NCBI GenBank assembly: GCA_002439285.1
Contig: DJTQ01000274.1
Location: forward strand, 1 to 12,447
Direction: 5' to 3'
DNA length: 12,447 bases
From: Paenibacillaceae bacterium UBA6304
GTDB taxonomy: Bacteria > Bacillota > Bacilli > Paenibacillales > Paenibacillaceae
The notes under the pieces are model-generated. The model saw only the letters and a list, made by a program, of their open reading frames with translations, was not told the origin of the DNA and did no database searches. This document shows, piece after piece, positions 1 to 7,133 of the stretch. A program made the translations under genes and the position numbers. Within the stretch, counting starts at the first letter, position 1, and the number at the start of each line of letters is the position of its first letter.

Positions 1-413
1 ATCTTGGCCGTTACTTTTTTAAATAGGGTCTCGCCTTTACGCTTCATGCGTTTTCCATAAACGACCTCGTAACCTTCCCTCCATTTATCGAGCATCTCCA
101 AAATCACTTCCGGCGGATCCTGAAGATCTGCGTCTATGATCACAATCGATTGTCCGGCAGCGTAGTCCATCCCTGCGGTAATAGCAATCTGATGACCGAA
201 ATTCCGCGAGAATTGGATCAATCGCGCTCTGGGATCCCGCTGACAAATAGCTTCCACAATTTCCGAAGTCCGGTCCATACTACCGTCATTCACGAAAATA
301 AGCTCATAGTCTTCCTCAACGCAGTCCATGACCCGCTTTAAGCGGGTATACGTGTGCTCAATGACTTCCTCTTCATTAAACATCGGAACGATTACGCTAC
401 AGCCGATCGGCAT
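1..413 (-). CDS. GT2 family polyprenyl-phosphate glycosyltransferase (3' end outside window)
   Basis: The first 137 codons of a family 2 glycosyltransferase are visible; the C-terminus lies beyond the left edge. The product starts MPIGCSVIVPMFNEEE, with the GT-A nucleotide-sugar fold motif VNDGSMDRT (residues 41-49), FSRNFGHQ (68-75) and the metal-binding DAD followed by LQDPPE (94-102). This set is typical of DPM1/GtrB-like enzymes that move a sugar from a nucleotide donor to undecaprenyl phosphate on the cytoplasmic face. The ATG at 413-411 is chosen because GGAGG lies 7 nt upstream (421-425); the later in-frame ATG at 383 would remove the first beta strand. It starts 21 nt after the stop of the large GT-C gene, so the two are probably one operon: this enzyme would make the lipid-linked sugar donor and the GT-C protein would use it. 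The sugar cannot be told from sequence. C-terminal membrane segments, present in GtrB-type members, cannot be checked here. Confidence 0.92.
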   Translation of the reverse strand, partial: MPIGCSVIVPMFNEEEVIEHTYTRLKRVMDCVEEDYELIFVNDGSMDRTSEIVEAICQRDPRARLIQFSRNFGHQIAITAGMDYAAGQSIVIIDADLQDPPEVILEMLDKWREGYEVVYGKRMKRKGETLFKKVTAK

Positions 414-434
414 CCCAATTCCTCCTTCTCCTCT

Positions 435-3400
435 TCAAAACAACCATGAAGGAAACCAGCGCAGAAAATGTTCAATATAATTCGAACTGACCTGTATGCC
501 AGACAAAACCGGGTAGAACATGGAGAACAATAGCACCGCTACCGCCATGTATCCAGTTCTGATATAGCCAAGATGGGGGCGCTTATCTTCGATTAACTTC
601 ACGACATATACGATGACCAGAATCAGAAACGGTACCATGGCAAAATAATGGTATAAGAATGTCTCACGAGAGACGAGCATCCATGGAATATACTGCGCCA
701 GATAGGCGATCCAGATGACATAGGCAATTCTGTCTTTTCGCTTCAGCGACAACCATAGCGCGGCAACCAGCATCAATACGCCAACCCACCAGATCAATGG
801 ATTTCCCATGGCAACAATGCTCGATACAAGTCCCGGCGCGTCTCCTTCCCCGCTGAAATACCAGACCGGCCGCTTCATGAAGGGCCATTCCCACCAGGAA
901 GAAGCAAAAGGATGGCTGCCCACCAGGCCACTATGATAACTGAACATATGCTGCTGTGCCTGAACGAGGCCGCTCCAGGTGAAGCCTTCCGGTGATGCCG
1001 AGAGTGGCGGAATAAAGGACAAGGCATAAATGCCGGCCGGAATCAGAACGAAAAAAACTAGACAGGATCCCAGCGTGATCAGAATATTTTTGGGAAATAA
1101 GCTTACTGTTTTCCGGTAAATCGAAATATGTTCGCCTTGAACCTCAGCCTCGGCTTCGGCCTCAGAATCCGAATGCTCGGCGAGAGCTCGCTTGGCGGCC
1201 GCATACTCCCGGTAGCGCATAAATAGCGACATGCCCAGCATCACCGCCAATCCCGCCCCACCATACAGCACGATCCATTTTGCGGAGACCCCGATTCCGA
1301 AGAACAGTCCCGCCCAGAATAACGGAACCAGCGTCTTGCCGATTCCAACTTTGTTGAAGTTCATTCTGCTGTAGCGGCTCATGAAATAAAACATCAAGAG
1401 GATAAAAAATACCCCGTATACATCGATTGTGGCGATCCGGGTCTGGGTGAAATGCATGAACTCGGCCGCAAATAATACGGCGGACATCACTGCATACTTT
1501 CGCTGGCCGAAAAGATGAATCGAAAAGGCATAAATGAACGGTAGCATAGCCGCTCCGATCAACGTGCCCATGATACGCCAACCGAACGGATTCAAACCGA
1601 AGATTTGGATACCGACGGCAATGAGCAGTTTACCCAACGGAGGATGCGTATTTTCGTAGGAAGGAAGACCATGCAGGTATTCATAAGCGGTGCGGGCATG
1701 GTAAATTTCATCGAAGTACGTACCGTTATGATAGTCCGGTTTCCTCACCGCCTTGGACGGTTCATCAAACAGTTGTCCGAGCTCTCCGTCCTCTATAATC
1801 GCGCCAGAAGCTTCGTGAATTTGATAGATCGGGACCGGGGTTTCGCTCCCCGCCTCGTAAAATGCCATCTCGTGCAAAGAGAATCCGGCTTTTTGCGCCG
1901 TGAATTTTGCGTACTGAGCCTCGAAGCCGAGAGGATGACTCTTCCATGCGAACACATCGCCGACATCCCCGGTAACTTCTAACGGGTGATCCCATACTAA
2001 TCCGTCCAATCCGAATTCCAGTTTGAAGTCTCCAGCCCCTATACCGCCAAAAATATTCAGCTGTTCAAGCTGCTTTACTCCCCCAAAATCCACGTAGAAG
2101 CTTTCTTCCGGTTCCGGTGTCCAGCCGCTCTGCGGCGCTTTTAGCGATCCCAACTGAAATAGCGACACCGCCAAGTAAACTAGCGTGATCAAACCGATCC
2201 ACTTCCAGTCCTTAATGCGCCGGAGAATGGAACGAGACTTACGGTCATCCGCAGATTCCGGAGGTAAAGCCAACTTTGTTAACAGAGCCTGATCCTCTTG
2301 TTGCCGGTCGGCATCTGTCCAAGGTTTCAGAGGTTTAATTCTCTTCTTCACGTAAATATCAGCACCGAGGTAGACCATGTATCCAAGCAGCGCTATATTC
2401 GCAATCGAACACACCAGCATAATCCCATCGGTTCCCGGACTGGATCCGGCATTTAAATATTTCAGTACATAAGCCACATTCAAATATTGAGTTAGGCTAA
2501 ACCCCGCAAAAAGCGTGAGCAAGCGGCGATCTTTAACCTGAATAAAACTGAACAGGCTTAATATTAAGGCCGGAAACATATAGCGCTCATGCATTTTCGT
2601 CCCCAGCACGAACATAATTACAATCAGTGCCATAGCGATAAAGTAGGAGTTGGATAGGTCGCGTCCCGGACTCTTTTTTCTAAAAGAGATATAACACGTA
2701 TAAGCAACGGCTCCAACAATAGCTAGGGTTCCCCACGTCCGAAAGGTGAGAAATAGCCAGCTATTATCAAGCGATGACCAATTTTGCCCGAACAACGCAT
2801 AAATATTGAAGGCATTTACGGACGCGTAGGCATATGAAGATAGAGTAGTCCGGTAAAGATCTATTAGTCCGGAAAGCCCACCCTGGCTCTGGAAAAAAGG
2901 CCAAGCCAATAATCCAAACACACCGATTCCGCACAAAATACTCTGTGAAATCCGCTTCGCATCCCGGTAATATAGACAAGCGATAAGCCAGACCGGCGCG
3001 AAGATTACAGCTTGGGGTTTGATCAGCACGGCGATCGCCAGCCAGACCGCCGACCATTCAAAGCGGCGTTCCGTTAATGCCAGGATGGAAATAAGGAGAA
3101 ACAGGACAAAAAAGGAATCAACTTGTCCCCAGGCCGAGGAATTAACGAGGACGGCCGGGTTCCACAGATACAGAATGGACAGGGCGAGGGCGATTTTGCT
3201 GCCCCATGTTTTGCCGGCCGCCCGGTAGATCAAATAACCCGTAACCAAATCCGCAAGAATAGATGGCATTTTAAAGAGCAATTCCGTTCCGCTTGCCTCA
3301 AAATCCATGGCGAACACGCTTCGAATGGAGCCAAGCACGTACAAGACATAGATGTATCCCGGCGGATAATCCGCAAACATTCCTTCATCATAAAAACCAG

Positions 3401-4325
3401 CGATGCCGGCGTCCACCGCATGTTGGGCCCAAGCCATGAAGGTGTTCATATCGGTCTCGAAGCCATCAACCGTCAAAGCGATTCCAATTCGCAGAAGCAG
3501 CGAGGCTCCCAGCATAAAGGCGAACCAAAGGTGCCCCCCTGTCGCCTTTTCTCCTAGCCGATCCGATTGGCGGCGCAGTACTTTTTGATACAAGAATACG
3601 AATAATAGGCTAAACAGCGTGGAAAATAGCAGGATCGGCAGGATTGAAATTTGCACCGCTTCATTCCCGGACGGATCTTGCGGTGCAGCCTCAGCCTCAC
3701 CTTGCTCCCCCTGTGGCATATCGATCGATGGCTCTAGCAAGACCGGGCTGATTCCTGCCGGCAGCGTGACGATCTCCCGAACGTCCAGATCGTCGAAATA
3801 CGCTTTACCCGTGTTCAGGCGGCCATACCCGCCAATCCCGGCGGCTAGGGTTAGCTCTTGCTGCTCCGGTCCGGTTCTACCGTAAAATTGTAGCTGTCTC
3901 CACTGCCCCTCCGAGTCTTTGAGGTCCGGGAAGGCTCCGCCTACACCCAGCGGAAAAATCGTCGCTCCAATCTCCCCGCTGCCCATTTGCACGACTTGAA
4001 CCCAGCCCGAAATCAGATAATCCGTCTCCGGTTTCACGGAAATGGGTTGAATCCACTTCGCGTGATTTGGCTGAATATTCTCCACCATGGCAGCGCTATT
4101 TCCCGAATGGGCCTGATCCTGCACGTTTCCGAATACGCTGGCACCCTCGGTTTGCACCCAAGCATCCCGGCTCCAATAATCCGGAGAATCCGAAGTCGAA
4201 GCCGAGTTCTCAAAGCCGGCATTTTGCAGCAAATTCCCTTCCTCGGCACGTACTTCCCGGACCGGCAACACAACTAGCATCCAAATCATGATCACAGCTA
4301 TAACCGATTTTGCAATTTTCAGCAC
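435..4325 (-). CDS. Tandem GT-C membrane glycosyltransferase (GT87-like half fused to a PMT/GT39 half) with two jelly-roll-like domains
   Basis: 1296 residues in recognisable modules. Residues 1-27: signal peptide (basic start, hydrophobic core, VRA before EEG). About 31-185: carbohydrate-binding-like jelly roll beginning NLLQNAGFE. From about 227: a first polytopic GT-C domain with acidic loop-1 motif FETDMNTF (D292), YPPGY (320-324), NSSAWGQVDSFF (395-406) and MHERYMFP (578-585). About 708-727: membrane helix. About 741-836: discoidin-like beta domain (FYVDFGGVKQLEQLNIFG). Then a PMT-type GT39 domain with YFDEIYHA (870-877; the DE pair matches the catalytic loop-1 motif of protein O-mannosyltransferases), HPPLGK (894-899), SHPFASSWWEWP (1137-1148) and a PMT_4TMC-like C-terminus. 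A Glu/Ala-rich cytoplasmic stretch lies near 1054-1061. Ordinary GT-C enzymes are about 400-800 residues, so this is a double enzyme. The start is GTG; the first clear alternative, Met13, would lose the basic n-region. The ribosome site is poor. The acceptor is unknown: protein O-glycosylation or a cell-wall polymer are both possible. Confidence 0.9.
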   Translation of the reverse strand: MLKIAKSVIAVIMIWMLVVLPVREVRAEEGNLLQNAGFENSASTSDSPDYWSRDAWVQTEGASVFGNVQDQAHSGNSAAMVENIQPNHAKWIQPISVKPETDYLISGWVQVVQMGSGEIGATIFPLGVGGAFPDLKDSEGQWRQLQFYGRTGPEQQELTLAAGIGGYGRLNTGKAYFDDLDVREIVTLPAGISPVLLEPSIDMPQGEQGEAEAAPQDPSGNEAVQISILPILLFSTLFSLLFVFLYQKVLRRQSDRLGEKATGGHLWFAFMLGASLLLRIGIALTVDGFETDMNTFMAWAQHAVDAGIAGFYDEGMFADYPPGYIYVLYVLGSIRSVFAMDFEASGTELLFKMPSILADLVTGYLIYRAAGKTWGSKIALALSILYLWNPAVLVNSSAWGQVDSFFVLFLLISILALTERRFEWSAVWLAIAVLIKPQAVIFAPVWLIACLYYRDAKRISQSILCGIGVFGLLAWPFFQSQGGLSGLIDLYRTTLSSYAYASVNAFNIYALFGQNWSSLDNSWLFLTFRTWGTLAIVGAVAYTCYISFRKKSPGRDLSNSYFIAMALIVIMFVLGTKMHERYMFPALILSLFSFIQVKDRRLLTLFAGFSLTQYLNVAYVLKYLNAGSSPGTDGIMLVCSIANIALLGYMVYLGADIYVKKRIKPLKPWTDADRQQEDQALLTKLALPPESADDRKSRSILRRIKDWKWIGLITLVYLAVSLFQLGSLKAPQSGWTPEPEESFYVDFGGVKQLEQLNIFGGIGAGDFKLEFGLDGLVWDHPLEVTGDVGDVFAWKSHPLGFEAQYAKFTAQKAGFSLHEMAFYEAGSETPVPIYQIHEASGAIIEDGELGQLFDEPSKAVRKPDYHNGTYFDEIYHARTAYEYLHGLPSYENTHPPLGKLLIAVGIQIFGLNPFGWRIMGTLIGAAMLPFIYAFSIHLFGQRKYAVMSAVLFAAEFMHFTQTRIATIDVYGVFFILLMFYFMSRYSRMNFNKVGIGKTLVPLFWAGLFFGIGVSAKWIVLYGGAGLAVMLGMSLFMRYREYAAAKRALAEHSDSEAEAEAEVQGEHISIYRKTVSLFPKNILITLGSCLVFFVLIPAGIYALSFIPPLSASPEGFTWSGLVQAQQHMFSYHSGLVGSHPFASSWWEWPFMKRPVWYFSGEGDAPGLVSSIVAMGNPLIWWVGVLMLVAALWLSLKRKDRIAYVIWIAYLAQYIPWMLVSRETFLYHYFAMVPFLILVIVYVVKLIEDKRPHLGYIRTGYMAVAVLLFSMFYPVLSGIQVSSNYIEHFLRWFPSWLF

Positions 4326-4354
4326 GTCCCGTACTCACCCCGGATTCAACGTAT

Positions 4355-4382
4355 ATTATAAAAATATATGCCCCGGGACAAA
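4355..4382 (-). promoter_or_regulatory. Candidate SigA promoter for the GT-C/GT2 operon
   Basis: On the minus strand a perfect -10 TATAAT (4360-4355) lies 16 nt after TTTGTC (4382-4377), a weak -35. It sits between the permease terminator (4436-4474) and the GTG start at 4325, so a promoter is needed here if the terminator works. The -10 is convincing; the -35 is not, so an activator or another -35 choice is possible. Confidence 0.55.
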
Positions 4383-4435
4383 GGTTATGCCGGAAATCCC
4401 CTACATGGGTGGCTCACTTACTACTGTTACAATAG

Positions 4436-4474
4436 AAAAAGCCCGCCAACCGGATTGACCGGTTCAGCGGGCTT
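4436..4474 (-). terminator. Intrinsic terminator of the purine permease transcript
   Basis: Read on the minus strand, AAGCCCGC, a short offset, then AACCGG pair with CCGGTT and GCGGGCTT across a TCAAT loop, followed by a run of U (complement of 4436-4440). The stem has about 14 bp with an internal asymmetry. It lies 18 nt after the permease stop codon and separates that unit from the glycosyltransferase operon. Confidence 0.9.
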
Positions 4475-4491
4475 CTTAGATATAAGTTGGT

Positions 4492-5892
4492 TTAGCCTTG
4501 GCTTCCAAGGAAAGCGTAACGAAGGATAATCAGGACAGCCAAGACCCACATCAGCCAGTGCACTTTATATTTCCCTTTAAAGCGCAGGTTGGCAATCGAA
4601 GCGAGTACGACATAGAACACAATCCCGAAAGAAATCCCGTTTGCGATATTGTAGCTGAAAGGCATCATCGTAATCGTCAAGAATGCCGGAATCGCCACAA
4701 CCATGTCATGGAAGTCAATTTCGCGAATCGATTGAAGCATCAGCACACCTACAATGATCAGTGCGGCTGCCGTAGCTGATCCAGGAATGAGCGCCGCAAC
4801 CGGTGCAAGGAACAAAGCAAGCAGGAAGCAGACCCCTGTAGTTACTGCAGTCAAACCGGTACGTCCGCCTTCGGCAACCCCTGCCGTACTTTCTACATAA
4901 GCGGTAGTAGTCGAAGTACCGAGCATAGCGCCGCCTGTTACGGCAACAGCGTCAACGAGCATTGCTTTACCAACGCGTTGTTTGCCTTCTACAGGATCCT
5001 TCATGATCCCGGCGCGAGTCGCCGTACCAACCAGCGTACCAAAGGTATCGAACAATTCAACGAAAGTAAAGGTAACGATGGCCGAGATAATACCGGTATG
5101 CATAATGCCTTCCCAGTCAAATTTCATAAAGTTGAGCTCGGAGAAATCAGGAATCCATTTGGCTTGGCTAGTGGAGACCGTGTTGAAATCAACGGCACCC
5201 ATCAGCATAGCAATCACCGTAGTTCCGAGAATCCCGAACAAAATTGCACCGCGGACTTGAAGCACCATCAGAACGCCGATCAGAAGCAAGCCGATAATAG
5301 CCAGTTGGACATCGGTGTTTTCCAGGCTGCCCAGGTGAATTACCGTTTCAAAAGAAAGGACGTCTGTAAATGTATGTGCCGGGATGTCGTTGCCGGCTTC
5401 AACGCCGACCGTCATCAGGCCGCTATTTTTCAAACCGACAATAGTTACGAATAACCCGATCCCTACTGTAATCGCATGTTTCAGGGAATCCGGAATCGCG
5501 TCCAGAAGCATCTGGCGGATCTTGGTTATTGTCAGCAAGATAAAGATCAAACCCGAAATGAATACGGCGGTCAATCCCATCTCCCAAGAGAAGGGGTGGT
5601 CCGTGGAAGCGGACGAAAGCACTACTGAGGCAAAATAAGCGTTCAGACCCATACCTGGTGCGAGTGCTACTGGGAAGTTAATAAAGAGACCCATGGCGAT
5701 CGTAAAAATACCAGCGGCCAAAGCCGTCGCCAAGAAAACAGAGTACCAGCCCATGTCGATCTGACCGAAAGCCGTCAGCGTGTTAGGGTTGACTGTAAGG
5801 ATGTAAGCCATGGCCATAAACGTGGTGAGTCCGGCCATAATCTCCGTACGAACCGTTGTACCATTCTGTTTTAACTTAAAAAAACGATCCAT
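4492..5892 (-). CDS. pbuG: NCS2/AzgA-family purine permease (guanine/hypoxanthine, PbuG-like)
   Basis: 466 residues, full length for the AzgA-like branch of the NCS2 (nucleobase-cation symporter-2) family, with a hydrophobic pattern consistent with 12-14 membrane segments. Family motifs: GLTTFMAMAYIL (21-32), APGMGLNAYF (78-87), FVELFDTFGT (277-286) and the substrate-site region GTSTTTAYVESTAG (325-338) followed by EGGRTGL. In Bacillus subtilis the relatives PbuG and PbuO import hypoxanthine and guanine with protons. The ATG at 5892 is preceded by AGGAGGAG (5910-5903) at a 10-nt spacing. A guanine-class riboswitch about 210 nt upstream supports guanine/hypoxanthine as substrate. An intrinsic terminator follows the stop, so this is a single-gene transcript with a leader of about 340 nt. 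The symbol is by similarity; PbuO would be the other choice. Confidence 0.93.
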   Translation of the reverse strand: MDRFFKLKQNGTTVRTEIMAGLTTFMAMAYILTVNPNTLTAFGQIDMGWYSVFLATALAAGIFTIAMGLFINFPVALAPGMGLNAYFASVVLSSASTDHPFSWEMGLTAVFISGLIFILLTITKIRQMLLDAIPDSLKHAITVGIGLFVTIVGLKNSGLMTVGVEAGNDIPAHTFTDVLSFETVIHLGSLENTDVQLAIIGLLLIGVLMVLQVRGAILFGILGTTVIAMLMGAVDFNTVSTSQAKWIPDFSELNFMKFDWEGIMHTGIISAIVTFTFVELFDTFGTLVGTATRAGIMKDPVEGKQRVGKAMLVDAVAVTGGAMLGTSTTTAYVESTAGVAEGGRTGLTAVTTGVCFLLALFLAPVAALIPGSATAAALIIVGVLMLQSIREIDFHDMVVAIPAFLTITMMPFSYNIANGISFGIVFYVVLASIANLRFKGKYKVHWLMWVLAVLIILRYAFLGSQG

Positions 5893-5921
5893 GATTGAAA
5901 TACTCCTCCTTATTAGTTCGC

Positions 5922-5945
5922 GTTCAAAAAGTCGACTTTTTGAAC
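5922..5945 (-). repeat. Perfect 24-nt palindrome in the permease leader
   Basis: The half-site GTTCAAAAAGTC is followed directly by its exact reverse complement, giving a perfect palindrome centred on TCGA. It lies 11 nt upstream of the ribosome binding site AGGAGGAG and downstream of the riboswitch terminator. In RNA it would form a 10-bp hairpin with a TCGA loop; in DNA it could be a protein site. The 3' arm carries the U-run inside the stem, so it is not a classic terminator. Its function is unknown. Confidence 0.85.
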
Positions 5946-5971
5946 AACATTACCTATGAGTCGGAAACGAC

Positions 5972-6000
5972 AAAAATCCCGAGGTTAGATCATCCCCGGG
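5972..6000 (-). terminator. Intrinsic terminator of the purine riboswitch
   Basis: On the minus strand CCCGGGG pairs with CCTCGGG (7 bp with one G-U) around a 9-nt loop, followed by A and then UUUUU. It lies between the aptamer and the start codon, as expected for a riboswitch that acts by transcription attenuation: ligand binding should favour this hairpin and stop transcription before the permease gene. Confidence 0.82.
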
Positions 6001-6012
6001 TACCGTATAGCC

Positions 6013-6104
6013 AGAAGAAGCGCGAAGTTGTCTCGCGGACAGGTTCACTGATTCTTGAACTCTAAATCCGCCGTCCCTTCTTATCGAAGGGTTCCGCTTC
6101 TTCT
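6013..6104 (-). promoter_or_regulatory. Expression platform pairing between aptamer and terminator
   Basis: In the transcript AGAAGAAGCG (6104-6095), directly after P1 of the aptamer, is fully complementary to CGCTTCTTCT (6022-6013), a 10-bp long-range helix. Between the arms lies a small hairpin, CCCTTC/GAAGGG (6091-6075). The first arm overlaps the last two bases of the P1 3' strand, so helix and full P1 may compete. How this would prevent the terminator at 5972-6000 is not obvious from pairing alone. Confidence 0.5.
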
Positions 6105-6174
6105 TTTCGTAGCCAGATCATTTACGGTGACCTCGTAGAGACTTCCGGGCCGATTCCCGGAATTATACGAAAAG
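6103..6174 (-). promoter_or_regulatory. Purine riboswitch aptamer, guanine class
   Basis: The minus strand carries the purine aptamer layout. P1 is a perfect 9-bp helix, CTTTTCGTA (6174-6166) with TACGAAAAG (6111-6103). J1/2 is UAAU; P2 is CCGGG/CCCGG; J2/3 reads AAGUCUCUACG against the usual AAGUUUCUACC; P3 is closed by loop CCGUAAA, identical to the B. subtilis xpt loop. The residue before the 3' strand of P1 (GGC-UACG; equivalent to xpt C74) is C, which in this family selects guanine/hypoxanthine over adenine. Differences from the textbook form: G instead of A just before that C, and a P2 loop of only 6 nt (AAUCGG). It sits ahead of the permease gene and a terminator, so it most likely represses uptake when guanine is abundant. 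Confidence 0.93.
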
Positions 6175-6239
6175 CATTAAGTTGTAATTTGTCGAATTTT
6201 CCCGAACAAGTCTTGGACTCAAGACCTATCACATGACTT

Positions 6240-6268
6240 ATTCTAGGCGCGAACGGAAGGATTGTCAA
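6240..6268 (-). promoter_or_regulatory. SigA promoter of the riboswitch-permease transcript
   Basis: Minus strand: consensus TTGACA (6268-6263), a 17-nt spacer, then TAGAAT (6245-6240). Transcription should begin near 6233, about 60 nt before the aptamer, leaving a leader of about 340 nt. The initial leader contains GTCTTG-AGTC-CAAGAC, a small hairpin. Confidence 0.85.
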
Positions 6269-6596
6269 CAGAAAAAGCGAATATTATTTTATTAACCACC
6301 CATAATCGTTCGCATTTAGGGCGAATTTGAAGTAAATTGTCCTGTTTATCTAATCGAGACATCTATTTTTATTGACAGTATTCGACATACCCTACAAAAG
6401 TATCTGTCCTTACTAATTATTACATCCTGCACATCCAAGCAATTTAATAAGACGCATCAATGTGGACATTCGGTTAATGGGAACGAAAATGTCCCTTTTT
6501 TGTGTAAAAGATAGGTGGAAGGTAGTGAAGGAAATGGCTTCAATTCCATTCCATTGTAAAGTAACTCCTTTTTCATTAATACAACGCAAGTGATTA
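6269..6596. other. AT-rich intergenic stretch upstream of the permease promoter
   Basis: About 330 nt with no convincing gene. The base composition is clearly more AT-rich than the flanking permease and guaA genes. The only structure seen is the inverted repeat with a T-run at 6464-6501. A reading frame opening from a TTG at 6604 on the minus strand overlaps the regulator's stop and has no ribosome site of its own, so it was not accepted. Confidence 0.5.
6464..6501 (+). terminator. Orphan terminator-like inverted repeat
   Basis: GGACATT (6464-6470) and AATGTCC (6488-6494) can form a 7-bp stem around a 17-nt loop, followed by C and six T on the plus strand. No plus-strand gene lies upstream, so as a terminator it would only stop transcription antisense to the permease leader or left over from a lost gene. 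The loop is large, so it may instead be an element-end or protein-binding repeat. Confidence 0.35.
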
Positions 6597-6944
6597 CTAA
6601 TCAACTTTCAAAATTTGCACCTCTCCTTCAGCGTATGTTTTAGCGGCATAACCGTCACCCCATTGACAAAGCGCTCTTAGAATCGGTTCAAGCGATTGCC
6701 CAAGATCTGTGGTCGAATATTCGACCTTCGGAGGGACCTGATTAAACATTTTCCTGCTCACAAGTCCATTAGCTTCCAATTCCCTAAGCGTTTGGATAAG
6801 CATTTTTTGAGTTATATTGGGTATAAGTCGCTTTAACTCACTCGTTCGTTTGGGACCATCGATCAAATAATATAAAACTAGCCCTTTCCACTTACCCCCA
6901 ATTACCTCCAACGAGACTTCCAGGTTACAATGATAAACTTTCAT
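6597..6944 (-). CDS. HxlR-family winged-helix transcriptional regulator
   Basis: 115 residues, the usual length. It shows the family pattern: an N-terminal Cys (C6), IGGKWKGLVLYYL (15-27), a helix-turn-helix spanning about 34-57 (TSELKRLIPNITQKML then LRELE), a wing about 61-79 with VPPKVEYSTTDLG, and a C-terminal helix with LCQWGDGYA used for dimer contacts. In relatives such as HypR and YodB the conserved N-terminal Cys senses electrophiles or disulfide stress; C6 is at the matching place here, so redox or quinone/aldehyde sensing is a reasonable inference. The ATG at 6944 follows GGAGGAG at 8 nt. It is divergent from the dehydrogenase gene at 7134 with 189 nt between them, a common arrangement in which the regulator controls both genes. 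The inducer is unknown. Confidence 0.92.
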   Translation of the reverse strand: MKVYHCNLEVSLEVIGGKWKGLVLYYLIDGPKRTSELKRLIPNITQKMLIQTLRELEANGLVSRKMFNQVPPKVEYSTTDLGQSLEPILRALCQWGDGYAAKTYAEGEVQILKVD

Positions 6945-6970
6945 GTAGTAAACTCCTCCATCGTCAATTA

Positions 6971-7036
6971 TTACTTTTTAGTTACTATATCACAAAAAAG
7001 TGGGTACTTCCGTTACTGTTACTTTCGATACATAAT
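6971..7036. promoter_or_regulatory. Divergent control region with repeated GTTACT motifs
   Basis: GTTACT occurs at 6981-6986, 7012-7017 and 7018-7023 (the last two in tandem), with a related GGTACTT at 7004-7010. Candidate -10 boxes are CATAAT on the plus strand (7031-7036) and TATAGT on the minus strand (6989-6984); no good -35 is present for either. The repeats lie between or over these boxes, so they are the best candidates for the HxlR-type operator. Promoter assignment is weak. Confidence 0.4.
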
Positions 7037-7133
7037 ATCATTTGTGGCATGTTATTAACATTTTTTTCGAAAAACGCAGTAAGGAGATAATTTACTTAGA
7101 AACAAAAATTAACTTTAAAAGGAGAGTCATAAC

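Noticed and set aside
3123..3557. Plus-strand open frames opposite the GT-C gene, including one of 144 codons
   Set aside because: Antisense to a well-supported polytopic membrane protein, without ribosome sites or domains.
6413..6604. 63-codon minus-strand frame after the HxlR gene
   Set aside because: It starts with TTG inside the regulator's last codons, has no ribosome site, and part of it crosses the inverted repeat at 6464-6501; the composition is not convincing.
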